A stretch of DNA of 64,000 bases from G963664115 sp965216035 (lineage in GTDB: Bacteria; Acidobacteriota; Terriglobia; 20CM-2-55-15): positions 248,001 to 312,000 of the forward strand of contig CBDCFM010000019.1 of assembly GCA_965216035.1 (NCBI GenBank), in the 5' to 3' direction. Below the pieces are notes generated by a model. It made no database searches and was not told where the DNA came from. It saw only the letters and a list, made by a program, of their open reading frames with translations. Positions 18,498-26,694 of the stretch are shown here, in pieces; the first letter of the stretch is position 1; each line of letters opens with the position of its first letter. Position numbers and translations under genes: made by a program.

Positions 18498-19346
18498 GTG
18501 GATCGGAGGCGGAAGATGATCGAACCGAAGAAGCGTAACCTGAGCGTGGCACGACAGTGTGAGCTGGTCGGAATGAGTCGGTCGAGCTGGTATTACCGGC
18601 CACGCGGCGAGAGTGAGCGGAATGTGGCTCTGATGCGTGTCATCGACGAACTGTACCTGGAGATGCCCTGGTACGGATCGCGTCAGATGACGCGCGAGCT
18701 GCGCCGCGCTGGGCATCGTGTCGGCCGGAAGCGCGTCCGTCGCCTGATGCGACTCATGGGCCTGCGATCGGTCGCTCCGAGGCCCTTCACGTCCCGCCGC
18801 GCCCCCGGACACGTCGTGTACCCGTACCTGCTCGGCGACATCCGGGTCACGCGAGGGAATCAGGCCTGGTGCGCGGATCTGACCTACATTCCGATGGCCC
18901 ATGGCTTTCTATATGTCGTTGCGATCATGGACTGGCATTCCCGAAAGGTCCTAGCCTGGCGACTGTCGAACACGCAAGACACTGCGTTCTGCGTCGAAGC
19001 TCTCGACGAAGCTATCGAACGGTTCGGCTGTCCGGAAATCTTCAACACGGACCAGGGGAGCCAGTTCACCAGCACCGCTTGGACGAGCGTTCTCAAGCAT
19101 CACGGCGTCCGGATCTCGATGGACGGCAAAGGCCAGTGGATGGACAACGTGTTCATCGAGCGGCTCTGGCGCTCATTGAAGTATGAATGTGTCTACCTGA
19201 ACGCTTTCCAGGACTTCAAAGATACGGATCTTCATATAAGGGATTGGATGGAGTACTACAATAACCGCCGGCCCCCTTCCGCCCTCGGCGATCTCACCCC
19301 GGGTGAGGTCTACGACGGAATCGAACCGGTACCTTCGGCAGCATAA
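18498..19346 (+). CDS. IS3-family transposase OrfB (DDE integrase core)
   Basis: The 282-residue protein has the HTH_21-like segment SVARQCELVGMSRSSWYYRP and an rve integrase core. The catalytic residues are visible: Asp in WCADLTYIPM, Asp in FNTDQGSQFTS and Glu in FIERLWRSLKYE, the last two about 35 residues apart. The end NRRPPSALGDLTPGEVY is typical. It lies in the -1 frame relative to OrfA, consistent with expression by programmed frameshifting. It appears intact, so the element could be active. Confidence 0.94.
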   Translation: MDRRRKMIEPKKRNLSVARQCELVGMSRSSWYYRPRGESERNVALMRVIDELYLEMPWYGSRQMTRELRRAGHRVGRKRVRRLMRLMGLRSVAPRPFTSRRAPGHVVYPYLLGDIRVTRGNQAWCADLTYIPMAHGFLYVVAIMDWHSRKVLAWRLSNTQDTAFCVEALDEAIERFGCPEIFNTDQGSQFTSTAWTSVLKHHGVRISMDGKGQWMDNVFIERLWRSLKYECVYLNAFQDFKDTDLHIRDWMEYYNNRRPPSALGDLTPGEVYDGIEPVPSAA

Positions 19347-20273
19347 TGAACGGCAGAATCCACCTTAAAACGGCTGCCGCGCTGTCCAACGATTGGGGTC
19401 CACTTCCGATATTGGCGCTCGTTGCCCCAGTATTTTGCAAGCATAGACAGATCCAGGTACCAGCTCTGAACCGGGAATTTCCGCGACTGAAGCCGTCGAA
19501 CCGCGTTCGGCGACAGCGTGACAGGGGCGAGGCCCGGTGGACAGCTCAGGCACTTCTGGCTGCCGCTGTACACGAAGTCGAGTCCGTTGGCCGTCACGTC
19601 GACGGGTTGGCCTGCAAGCGAGGCCACCGAGTCCACGATCGTGACGATATCGTCGTCACGGAGCAGTTGGGCGAGAGGTTCGATCGGCTGTGCCACGCCG
19701 GTCGAAGTTTCGACATGGACGAAGGCCACGACTTTGGGCCGCATTCTCTCGATGGCCTGGCGAAGTTGATCCGGGGTGACGGCCTCGCCTAAAGGGGCTT
19801 TGACGACCTGGACCTGTCCCCCCGCCCGGTTCGCAATCTGCGCCATGCGATCGGCGAAGAATCCAGAGGAACAAACAAGGACGGGGTCTCCTGGCTCGAT
19901 CATGTTGACCATGGCCGCTTCCATGCCCGCGGTTCCGGTTCCCGAGATCGGCAGTGTGAGGGGGTTTTCCGTTTTGAAAACACCCCGGAGACCTTTTTGG
20001 ATCTCGTTCATTACTTCCACAAACACAGGGTCCATATGGCTGACCAGGGTCTGCGACATGGCTTTGAAAACACGGGGCTCAACATCGCTCGGGCCGGGCC
20101 CCAGCAAGATTCGAAATGGGGGGTTGAACTCTTTCACAGTGGTAGCGACTCCGTTAGGTAGTATTAGTTAGTGGCAGTCAGTGGCGATCTGCAGTTTTTT
20201 TCGGATCCGTACTTTAGAGAAATTTCATCGCGGGCGCCTTCAAGGCAGAGACTATATCCGCTTCCGAAAGACA

Positions 20274-20774
20274 TCATGAACTCGCGACGCGGCTCTGCCC
20301 CAGTGAAAGCGCCAGTTGCACCGCCTGTTCTGGTGTCGCTACAGCTTGAAACTCGGGTTTTGAATAGCGCTTGCCATCGAGGGACGCGTCCCAAGTGCGG
20401 AGCCCCACCACGGGTGTGCCTACCTTAATGGCGAGAGCAATCTCGGAGAGAGTCCCCGGACCTCCGGCGATCGCTATGATCACGTGCGCGGTCAGTACGT
20501 TAATCGCGTTCCGGGCATTGCCCATTCCGGTAACGATCGGGAGTTCGATCCAAGCGTTTGCGTTCACTTCGGTGGCGTCGGGTAGAATACCCACGACCAG
20601 ACCTCCCGCTTCTGAGGCCCCGCGGGCCGCAGCTTCCATCACGCCGCCGCCGCCACCACAGATAAGTACAGCGTCGTGGTCAGCGACGCCGCGGCCAACG
20701 CTTTCGGCGATTCTGGAAATCTCTCCATCACATTGTCCGGATCCCATCACACCAATTTTTAGCAGTCGATTCAT
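20274..20774 (-). CDS. LOG/SLOG-family protein (TIGR00725-like)
   Basis: The protein starts MNRLLKIGVMGSG and has the Rossmann-like SLOG fold: LICGGGGGVMEAAARGASEAGG and the family's nucleotide-binding motif GGPGTLSEIALAIK. LOG proteins act as nucleotide-ribose hydrolases, but TIGR00725 members are uncharacterised, so substrate and role remain unknown. I take ATG 20774 because homology starts there; an upstream ATG at 20804 would add ten residues. It stands alone between the split aminotransferase and the SirB1-like gene on the same strand. Confidence 0.85.
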   Translation of the reverse strand: MNRLLKIGVMGSGQCDGEISRIAESVGRGVADHDAVLICGGGGGVMEAAARGASEAGGLVVGILPDATEVNANAWIELPIVTGMGNARNAINVLTAHVIIAIAGGPGTLSEIALAIKVGTPVVGLRTWDASLDGKRYSKPEFQAVATPEQAVQLALSLGQSRVASS

Positions 20775-20858
20775 TCGTCCTGGAAGTGACGCGTGATCGG
20801 TCACAGCTTACGAGCAAGAATCTTACTTGTGACTTGCCACTGACAACGCGTTACGGGT

Positions 20859-21692
20859 TCAATTCATCATCGCGCGGATCCGGTTCACGTCCCTCAGGTA
20901 CGACTCTATGTTGGAGTTGTCTTGTGAGTCGGGAGAGTGATTCAGATACCACCTGAGATCGGCTGCGGCCCCTCTGAACTGGCGTAGCTGAAGACGCAGG
21001 AGGCCGCGCTCTTTGTAGAGGGCCGGAGCGTCGGGTTCGGTCAGTATCATCAGATCCAACATCACGAGCGCCCTGTCAAAAGTCCGTGCCTGAAGGTATA
21101 TCGCCTTCAGGTTGGCCAACATGCGGGTGAGGATATGGCGGTTGGCGACCCGCCGCAACCATCGTTCGACGCTTTGCGCGGTTTCTGCTTGTCCGGGTGG
21201 AAGAAGTCCACGACAGTCGTTTCGAGTGAGGATCGATCCCTGGTTATAGGGATCAATCAGAATTTCATCGGTTCGTGAGACGTACTTGACCAGAAAGTGG
21301 CCCGGCACGCCGACTCCATCGATGTCAAAACCGATGCGCCGAGCAACTTCCATATAAATCGTCGATAAGGTGATGGGGATTCCCGTCCGCCGCTCGATGA
21401 CATCGTTCAGAAAGCTATTGCGAGGATCGTAGTAGTTTCCCGCATTACCCGAAAAGCCGTAGTCGACGAAGAGAACCTGGTTGATTGCCGCAATGGTATT
21501 CATCGGCGAAGAATCGGCGGCCGTTATTCTGTCTACTCTATCTGCCATGCGATCGAGTTCGTCCAGATAGGGGCCCATCGACAGGTGCGGGTACTCTTCA
21601 CAAGCTATCAGCAGAGCGGCCTCTGCGAGCGGGATGCCTAAATCCGGCAGGGTGATCAGCTCCTTATAGGTCTCTCTAGACCGTGTCGTCAC
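20859..21692 (-). CDS. SirB1/transglutaminase-like protein with TPR-like tail
   Basis: The 277-residue protein has the SirB1 N-terminal transglutaminase-like domain: FLNDVIERRTGIPITLSTIYMEVARRIGFDIDGVGVPGHFLVK, with the conserved G-P-HFLV block. An alpha-helical repeat region follows (ALVMLDLMILTEPDAPALYKERGLLRLQLRQFRGAAADL). The usual catalytic cysteine position of transglutaminases reads T or S here, as in other SirB1 proteins, so enzymatic activity is doubtful. GTG 21692 overlaps the upstream HAD stop codon as GTGA, implying translational coupling. Confidence 0.85.
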   Translation of the reverse strand: MTTRSRETYKELITLPDLGIPLAEAALLIACEEYPHLSMGPYLDELDRMADRVDRITAADSSPMNTIAAINQVLFVDYGFSGNAGNYYDPRNSFLNDVIERRTGIPITLSTIYMEVARRIGFDIDGVGVPGHFLVKYVSRTDEILIDPYNQGSILTRNDCRGLLPPGQAETAQSVERWLRRVANRHILTRMLANLKAIYLQARTFDRALVMLDLMILTEPDAPALYKERGLLRLQLRQFRGAAADLRWYLNHSPDSQDNSNIESYLRDVNRIRAMMN

Positions 21693-22360
21693 GCCAGGTG
21701 TTCCTTGATCCAAGGTTCGAATTCCCGAATTGATGCGAGAATCCAATCTGCTTCAGTCAGGTGAGACCGATCATAGGAATGTTCCACCGCCAGACACTCG
21801 AGGCCCGCGGATTTCGCTGAGCGGATGCCTCCGACGGAGTCTTCCACGGCCAGGCACTTTTGTGGCTCGAGTGGACCGTAGCGTTTAGATAACGCCTCGG
21901 TCGCTTTCAGGAACGGTTCCGGACTTGGCTTTCCGGCGTCGACATCTTCGGCTGCCACTATTACGGAGAAGTATGTCCAAAGGGCGCTCGCCTTGAGGAT
22001 CCATTCGATTTCATCCCGTCGGGCACCGGAGGCGACCCCCAGCGGGCAGCGCTGGGCCGCCGCTCGCACGGCTCGGTCAGCCCCCTCGAACAAAACGTGT
22101 CTGTCTCCCAGTATCTTGTAGTAGCTTTCCGACTTTCGGGTCACAAGCGCTTCAAGCGCCTCGGGGTTCAGGTCCAGGTTGTGGTCACGGTACAGCGCGC
22201 GAAACAGGGCCCAGTCGTCGAGAGCCAGGTACCGTTCGTAATACGCATGGTCCGTCACCGAAAGTCCCTCTTCGCGCGCAGTGGTTCGGACCGCTGCCAG
22301 ATGAATCGGCTCGTCGTTGGCAAGGACGCCATTGAAATCGAAGATGATGGCTTGAAACAT
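21689..22360 (-). CDS. HAD-superfamily phosphatase (beta-phosphoglucomutase-like)
   Basis: The 223-residue protein starts MFQAIIFDFNGVLAN. The usual FDxDG motif reads FDFNG, with the first aspartate (nucleophile, Asp8) present and the second acid replaced by Asn. A helical cap follows, then GVASGARRDEIEWIL (motif II), Lys in DAGKPSPEPFLKA (motif III) and AVEDSVGGIRSAKSAGL (motif IV). It is a sugar-phosphate phosphatase or mutase type; the substrate is unknown. The frame stays open upstream through the structured repeat to 23065, but that extension is not credible. It is coupled to the SirB1-like gene by a 4-bp overlap. Confidence 0.9.
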   Translation of the reverse strand: MFQAIIFDFNGVLANDEPIHLAAVRTTAREEGLSVTDHAYYERYLALDDWALFRALYRDHNLDLNPEALEALVTRKSESYYKILGDRHVLFEGADRAVRAAAQRCPLGVASGARRDEIEWILKASALWTYFSVIVAAEDVDAGKPSPEPFLKATEALSKRYGPLEPQKCLAVEDSVGGIRSAKSAGLECLAVEHSYDRSHLTEADWILASIREFEPWIKEHLA

Positions 22361-22486
22361 AATGACTACGCGTATCCCCGGTCCCAATAGGGGCGAGAGG
22401 GCATCCGCTACGTTACCATGGTTACCAACAGGGTCAGTTTGGGCGGGACACGGCGTTCCATATCCCTCCCAGGAGCCGGCCGTCTT

Positions 22487-22845
22487 GCAGCCCGTGGCAG
22501 AAGTCGCGAGGACCGCGCGCAGGGGTCTTCGGGTTGGCTGCGCGAAGTGAGGAGCGGGCACCGAGGTTAGAAACCGAGGCCGCAGGCGCCGTCTTTTTAT
22601 TGTGACCGGCCTTACCAATGCCGGACAAAGCCTGCGGGGCGCCTGCGGCCTCCGCTTGATACGTCGGTGGCCCCCCTGCGCCCGAAGGGTTACGGCGAAA
22701 CGGGGCCGTCTTCGTTGTCGCCGACTCCTCGCAATGAAAGCGCATTGTCTCGTCTTCGCGGCTTCGGGCCGGCGCTTCATCGCCTCCTGTGAATCCGGCC
22801 CCGTTTGGCCGTAACGCGGCCCTCGGGACTTCTGCCACGGGCTGC
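22487..22845 (+). repeat. Structured dispersed repeat, copy 2 (359 bp)
   Basis: This is the second copy of the element at 1230-1587, in the same orientation and with the same internal stems. Its terminal inverted repeat begins GCAGCCCGTGGCAGAAGTC. Compared with copy 1, positions 16 and 24 of the arm changed on both sides (G to A and A to G with matching partners), keeping the stem paired. It lies in the divergent gap between the HAD gene and thiO, so it may carry or separate their promoters. Confidence 0.85.
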
Positions 22846-22915
22846 TAGGATTCGTCGCATGACGAAACCCTCGAACGGCGCCCGAGTTGCACACTGATAA
22901 GATACGAGATTGCCA

Positions 22916-24016
22916 ATGATCTACGACGTCATTATTGTGGGGGCTGGAGCGATTGGACTGGCCCTGGCCCGTAGCATGGCCGAAGACCGTTCGGTGCTCC
23001 TGATCGAGCGGGGTTCGATCGGCCGGGAGTCTTCGTGGGCGGCAGCAGGGATGTTGTGCCCGCACAGCGAGGCCGAAGCAGACGATCCACTATTGAAGTT
23101 GAACCTCCGAAGCCTGGCGATGTACCGGACTTTTTCAGCGGAACTATTTGCCGAGACCGGCGTCGACATCGAATACCAGGACGATGGTGTGATCGTGCTC
23201 GCCTCGGACCCTCCAGCGCACGCGGACCTGCGGCATCGTTGTGAGTGGCAGAAGCGGTCTGGACTGGAGGCAATCATGCTTTCTCCCGAGGACGTCCGCC
23301 GGGAGGAACCGGCTCTGAGCCTTGAGATCGAGGGAGCGATGTTCTGTCCGGGTGACCATCAGATTCGGCCGCGAAAACTGATCGAGGCCCTTCGGAGGTC
23401 ATGTGCCATTCGCGGCGTCGAGATTCTGGAAAACGCTCCGGTCGAAGCTGTCGTCTCGACCCAGGATCATGTACAGGGTGTCCGGGCGGGTTCCGAGTCG
23501 TTTGCTGCTCCAACCGTGATCCTGGCCGCTGGAGCCTGGGTGTCTGAGATTGATGGCATGTCTCCGAAGATTCAAATGAAGCCTCAGAAAGGACAGATAC
23601 TCTCACTCCAGATGCCGGGATCGACTTTTCGGCACCTGATTCGGTGGGGTCGACTCTACTTCGTCCCACGCAGGGATGGAGAACTCGTTGTCGGTGCCAC
23701 GAACGAGGATTGTGGATTCGACCGCCGGCCCACGGCCGCAGGTTTGAGCGGGCTGCTGGCCGATGCCCAACGCCTGTCTTCCGATGTCGGGCACTATCCC
23801 ATTCTGGAAACGTGGGCCGGTCTCCGTCCGACGACCGAAGACGGGCTTCCGGCCATCGGAGCATCTAGGGTCGAGGGGCTTTTCTATGCGCTCGGCCACT
23901 ATCGGAATGGGATCCTGTTGACGCCGGTCACCGCAAAAATCATAGATGCGCTGACGCGTGGGGACACGCCTGATGAAGAGGTTTCTGCATTCTCGCCATT
24001 GCGATTTGACGACTGA
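22916..24016 (+). CDS. thiO: Glycine oxidase / D-amino-acid-oxidase family FAD protein (ThiO type)
   Basis: This FAD-dependent oxidoreductase of about 366 residues has the dinucleotide-binding VIIVGAGAIGLALARSMAE at the start, then SSWAAAGMLCPHSEA, typical of ThiO. Near the C terminus ETWAGLRPTTEDGLPAIG and LFYALGHYRNGILLTPVTA form the DAO-family FAD/substrate block. ThiO oxidises glycine to the imine used for the thiazole of thiamine. No other thiamine genes are next to it, so the assignment rests on sequence alone. ATG 22916 is preferred; TTG 22910 is 6 bp upstream. Confidence 0.88.
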   Translation: MIYDVIIVGAGAIGLALARSMAEDRSVLLIERGSIGRESSWAAAGMLCPHSEAEADDPLLKLNLRSLAMYRTFSAELFAETGVDIEYQDDGVIVLASDPPAHADLRHRCEWQKRSGLEAIMLSPEDVRREEPALSLEIEGAMFCPGDHQIRPRKLIEALRRSCAIRGVEILENAPVEAVVSTQDHVQGVRAGSESFAAPTVILAAGAWVSEIDGMSPKIQMKPQKGQILSLQMPGSTFRHLIRWGRLYFVPRRDGELVVGATNEDCGFDRRPTAAGLSGLLADAQRLSSDVGHYPILETWAGLRPTTEDGLPAIGASRVEGLFYALGHYRNGILLTPVTAKIIDALTRGDTPDEEVSAFSPLRFDD

Positions 24017-24406
24017 TACATACAGGTCTCATGCTTATCCTCCCCTGCAAGAGGGTAGGACACTATTGATGCATGCATCATTGGCGGGACCCTGAAAAAT
24101 CCATCCATGACTCTTTACCCAGCCGGCAAGTCTTCCCGATCAGAAATTCGTTTAATAGGATTTTCTTCGATCGTTCATTCAGATGACCATCTCTGTCGCG
24201 TTCCACGGGTGGCCTGAACGACCGGCGACCCGCTAAAGCGTTCACCCCTCCCATTCTGACCAAAGTCATGCCAAACGTTTGCCGATACAGGTAAGAGACC
24301 AGAATCAGGAAATCTACGATTGACGAGCCATGAGCGACGCGTACACCAGCGAATCCAGCGGACGGTCGCGACGCTATCAGTGGATGGTTAACGCCTGGGA
24401 GGCACA
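24017..24406. other. Gap before the pilin operon, with a possible gene relic
   Basis: No complete gene is visible. The last frame (ATG 24331 to TGA 24410) encodes SESSGRSRRYQWMVNAWEAQ and ends in an ATGA overlap with the PilV start. That overlap suggests it is the tail of a former coupled gene, perhaps a GspH/FimT-type pilin. A 35-bp near-repeat at 24195-24229 (TGAACGACCGGCGAC core) recurs at 60235-60269. A short hairpin (TCCCCT/GAGGGT-like) follows thiO near 24045 without a clear T-tract. Confidence 0.4.
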
Positions 24407-25047
24407 ATGAAATTACATTCAGTCTTTAATTCAGAATCCGACGGGGTCGTTTCGGTCCGGGCGAACAAAGCCCAGTCCGGCGTCTCCCTGATCGAAATCA
24501 TGCTCTCCCCCCTTCATTCTCAGTGTGGGTATTCTCGGCGCGGCGCAGGCGATGATTGCCGCTGCGACCTCCGTCAACGTCAGCCAGGAGCAGTTGATCG
24601 CCAAGCATAAGGCTCGAGAGGCCCTGGAAACCATCTATACCGCTCGGAATACCCAGAATATCGTCTGGGACGAGGTCAGAAACGTAAGCGACGGAGGCAT
24701 CTTCGTGGGGGGCCTCCAGCCTCTGCGCAAGGGTGGCCTCGACGGGCATCGTCAACACGGCTGACGATGACCAGGAGCTCGAGACGATCCGGATCCCCGG
24801 GAAGGACGGCGAGTTCGACACCGGAGATGACGAGACACGCAGCCTCGCCGCATTCCAACGCAGCATCACGGTCAGCGATGTCATGATCGACGCGGCTACC
24901 GTCGATCCAGACATTCGCCAGGTCGACGTCGAGATTCTTTGCCGTCCGGGGATTCCAATGGACCGTGTGGATGGGTTCCCCGGTGTCCCGTTACAGTTGA
25001 GCTCGGGGAGCTTCCCTGGCTGGAGCAATCATGATGATCACGAATGA
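24407..25047 (+). pseudogene. PilV-like minor pilin, two frameshifts
   Basis: Three frames together encode one type IV prepilin-like protein. The first has the leader and start of the helix, KAQSGVSLIEIM. After the C6 run near 24508 the frame shifts and continues FILSVGILGAAQAMIAAATSVNVSQEQLIAKHKAREALE. Near 24747 an extra G shifts it again to IVNTADDDQELETIRIPGKDGEFDTGDDETRS, ending at TGA 25045-25047. Both breaks are one-base changes at short runs and could be sequencing errors. The encoded role would be pilus or pseudopilus assembly. Its end overlaps the PilW start by 17 bp. Confidence 0.85.
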
Positions 25048-26107
25048 GAAAGACACCTCAGCTTTGACTCGAAATGGCACGCTCGATGACCCCACCGCAC
25101 GCGGGAGGCACTCCCGCGGTTTCACCGTTGTGGAGCTTCTTATCGCAAGCGCCGCCACCATGCTTGTTTTCGCCGGGACCTTTACGTTCATCGGCTCGAC
25201 CTTTGATTCCACCATGACCCTGAACCATATGGCCGCGACCCAGCAAAAGGTCCGCGTTTCGATCAACGAGATTGCGAGAGAATTGACGCGCGCGGGCACG
25301 GGACTGCCCAGCTCCGGAATCAGCGTCCCTGACGGTACAGGCGCGACTGCGGTATTGCGGCCCGGACTGGGTGGCGCTCTGCCCACTCCGAATGGCGTCA
25401 TCTCGATTGTGACGCCGGGGGACGGAGCGGGACCCATGGTCGCGGATGTCGGCTCGGATGCGGTGACGATCATCACGATCGATCAGGCATCGCCGACGTG
25501 GAGCGTTAATGCGATCGACACGGTCTCGACAACGTTAGAGGTCGACTTTAACGACGATATCCATACCGACGATACTGAACTGTTCGTCGACGATCTGCTT
25601 TGGTTTACCAATATCTATGGATCGGTCTTCCAAGCCGTAACCGGAATGCATGCCATCGACGATGAGGTCTACTTCGCCGACGGCGATCCAATCGACATCA
25701 ACCAGCCTGGAGCGCAGTTCGGAAACCTGGCTGCTTTGGACGATCCTATGAATCCTGGAGTGTACCCGCCGACAACGGCTACCCGGGTACAGATCGTGAC
25801 CTACTTCCTGGACGATACCGACCCTGACCGCCCGAGGCTGATGCGACAACGAAACGCCGAGTCCGCAGTCATCGCTGAAGATATCTACAACTTTCAGGTT
25901 CAATATGATCTGTTCGATTTCGCAACGAACACGGAGACCTCCGACCAGGACACCACAGCGACTCCCAACCAGATTCGCGCCGTTTCGATTGCGGTGAACG
26001 GACGGTCGTCGGATATCGACCTGCGGACCGGAGATTTCTATCATTTTGGCCTGTTAAAGAAAGTCACTGTCCGCAATACGACGTTCCAAAACCGATATGA
26101 AAATTAA
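25031..26107 (+). CDS. PilW-like minor pilin
   Basis: The 358-residue protein has a type III signal: a hydrophilic leader ending in HSRG, then FTVVELLIASAATMLVFAGTFTFIG with Glu5 of the mature pilin helix. The following KVRVSINEIARELTRAGTGLP is the usual PilW continuation, and a beta-rich globular part follows. It is therefore processed by prepilin peptidase and anchored in the inner membrane before pilus assembly. It overlaps the pilV frame upstream and the pilX start downstream. Unlike its neighbours it has an uninterrupted frame. Confidence 0.87.
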   Translation: MMITNEKDTSALTRNGTLDDPTARGRHSRGFTVVELLIASAATMLVFAGTFTFIGSTFDSTMTLNHMAATQQKVRVSINEIARELTRAGTGLPSSGISVPDGTGATAVLRPGLGGALPTPNGVISIVTPGDGAGPMVADVGSDAVTIITIDQASPTWSVNAIDTVSTTLEVDFNDDIHTDDTELFVDDLLWFTNIYGSVFQAVTGMHAIDDEVYFADGDPIDINQPGAQFGNLAALDDPMNPGVYPPTTATRVQIVTYFLDDTDPDRPRLMRQRNAESAVIAEDIYNFQVQYDLFDFATNTETSDQDTTATPNQIRAVSIAVNGRSSDIDLRTGDFYHFGLLKKVTVRNTTFQNRYEN

Positions 26108-26498
26108 CGAGGATCGACCGATGAGCATGGAAAGAGCGACTTTAGGCAAAGAAAAAGGCTTTGCTCTGTTGGCAAGTCCGATCATCCTGGTGCTGGTCAC
26201 CGGTGTGGTGATGGGGTTCGTCGCGAATATCCGGGCCGAGGGTCTGATATTGGGCAACGACGTGATCTATAGCTCACCGTTCTATGCGGCTGAAGCGGGG
26301 ATTGAGAAACAGAACGTCGACCTGTCAAAGCTATTTCTCAGGACGATTTTCCCGAGTGACGCCCAGATTTCGGTGATCGAATCCATCCCCAGCCGCACGA
26401 ACTCCATTTCTTACTCTAGACTCACGGGCTCGCCTCGTTGTCCCACCGCACCGTCGAACCGGTGCGGGTCCTTTTGCGGCATTCAAACCTCGCGTTAA
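26097..26498 (+). CDS. PilX-like minor pilin, apparently truncated
   Basis: The start resembles PilX: KEKGFALLASPIILVLVTGVVMGFVANIRAEG followed by YSSPFYAAEAGIEKQNVDLSKL, where the AEAG(I/L)E block is characteristic. After about residue 100 the sequence turns Ser/Pro/Arg-rich (SRLTGSPRCPTAPSNRCGSF) and ends at 26498, much shorter than usual for this type. A frameshift or deletion near 26410 is likely, since a different frame stays open from there to 26694. ATG 26097 overlaps pilW by 11 bp; ATG 26121 is an alternative start. Confidence 0.65.
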   Translation: MKINEDRPMSMERATLGKEKGFALLASPIILVLVTGVVMGFVANIRAEGLILGNDVIYSSPFYAAEAGIEKQNVDLSKLFLRTIFPSDAQISVIESIPSRTNSISYSRLTGSPRCPTAPSNRCGSFCGIQTSR

Positions 26499-26559
26499 TC
26501 CCAGTCAGCTATGCGGCACAGGATTTGCCACCATTTTCGATGGCTGTCAGTCATTAAAA

Positions 26560-26694
26560 ATGAAAGTCATTCGAGAATCACACTTCTCGGATGGCGTTGC
26601 TGAAAAGGTCATGGATGGTTTTTTCAACATCCCGCTAGGGGGCACGGTACATGCCGCTCTCACCGATTGGACTGGTATAATAGATGCTTTATGA
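26560..26694 (+). CDS. Short ORF overlapping the mqnE start by ATGA
   Basis: This 44-codon frame (MKVIRESHFSDGVAEKV through LTDWTGIIDAL) ends with TGA overlapping the mqnE ATG. The same frame is open further upstream to about 26420, so it may be the displaced C-terminal part of the pilX-like gene or of a gene once coupled to mqnE. No family is recognised. The ATGA overlap is the only sign of coding. Confidence 0.3.
   Translation: MKVIRESHFSDGVAEKVMDGFFNIPLGGTVHAALTDWTGIIDAL

Larger units (their letters stand above)
18146..19407 (+). mobile_element. IS3-family insertion sequence (1262 bp)
   Basis: The element is bounded by imperfect inverted repeats starting GAAGTGGACCCC; the left end then reads AAAAATCGGACAGCG and the right reads AATCGTTGGACAGCG. 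It is flanked by a direct GATA (18142-18145 and 19408-19411), a 3-4 bp target duplication typical of the family. It carries orfA and orfB in -1 relative frames. The insertion interrupts the aminotransferase gene. A relic of a second copy's right end lies at 6855-6930. Confidence 0.93.
17699..20137 (-). pseudogene. Serine/alanine-glyoxylate aminotransferase gene split by an IS3-family element
   Basis: The 5' part (20137 to 19412) encodes a fold-type I aminotransferase: LLGPGPSDVEPRV, the SGTGTAGMEAAM cofactor loop, and the PLP lysine in SGSQKCLSCPPG (about residue 195). It breaks at KYWGNERQY. The 3' part (18145 to 17699) resumes with HHTAPISMNYALRESLRV and runs to the stop. Removing 18146-19407 and one 4-bp duplication rejoins ERQYHHTAP in frame, exactly as expected for this family. 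Such enzymes transfer amino groups from alanine or serine to glyoxylate. The break removes the C-terminal domain, so function is probably lost in this genome or subpopulation. Confidence 0.93.

Noticed and set aside
22361..23065. Long upstream extension of the HAD gene frame
   Set aside because: It runs through the structured repeat and has no family resemblance; homology begins at ATG 22360.
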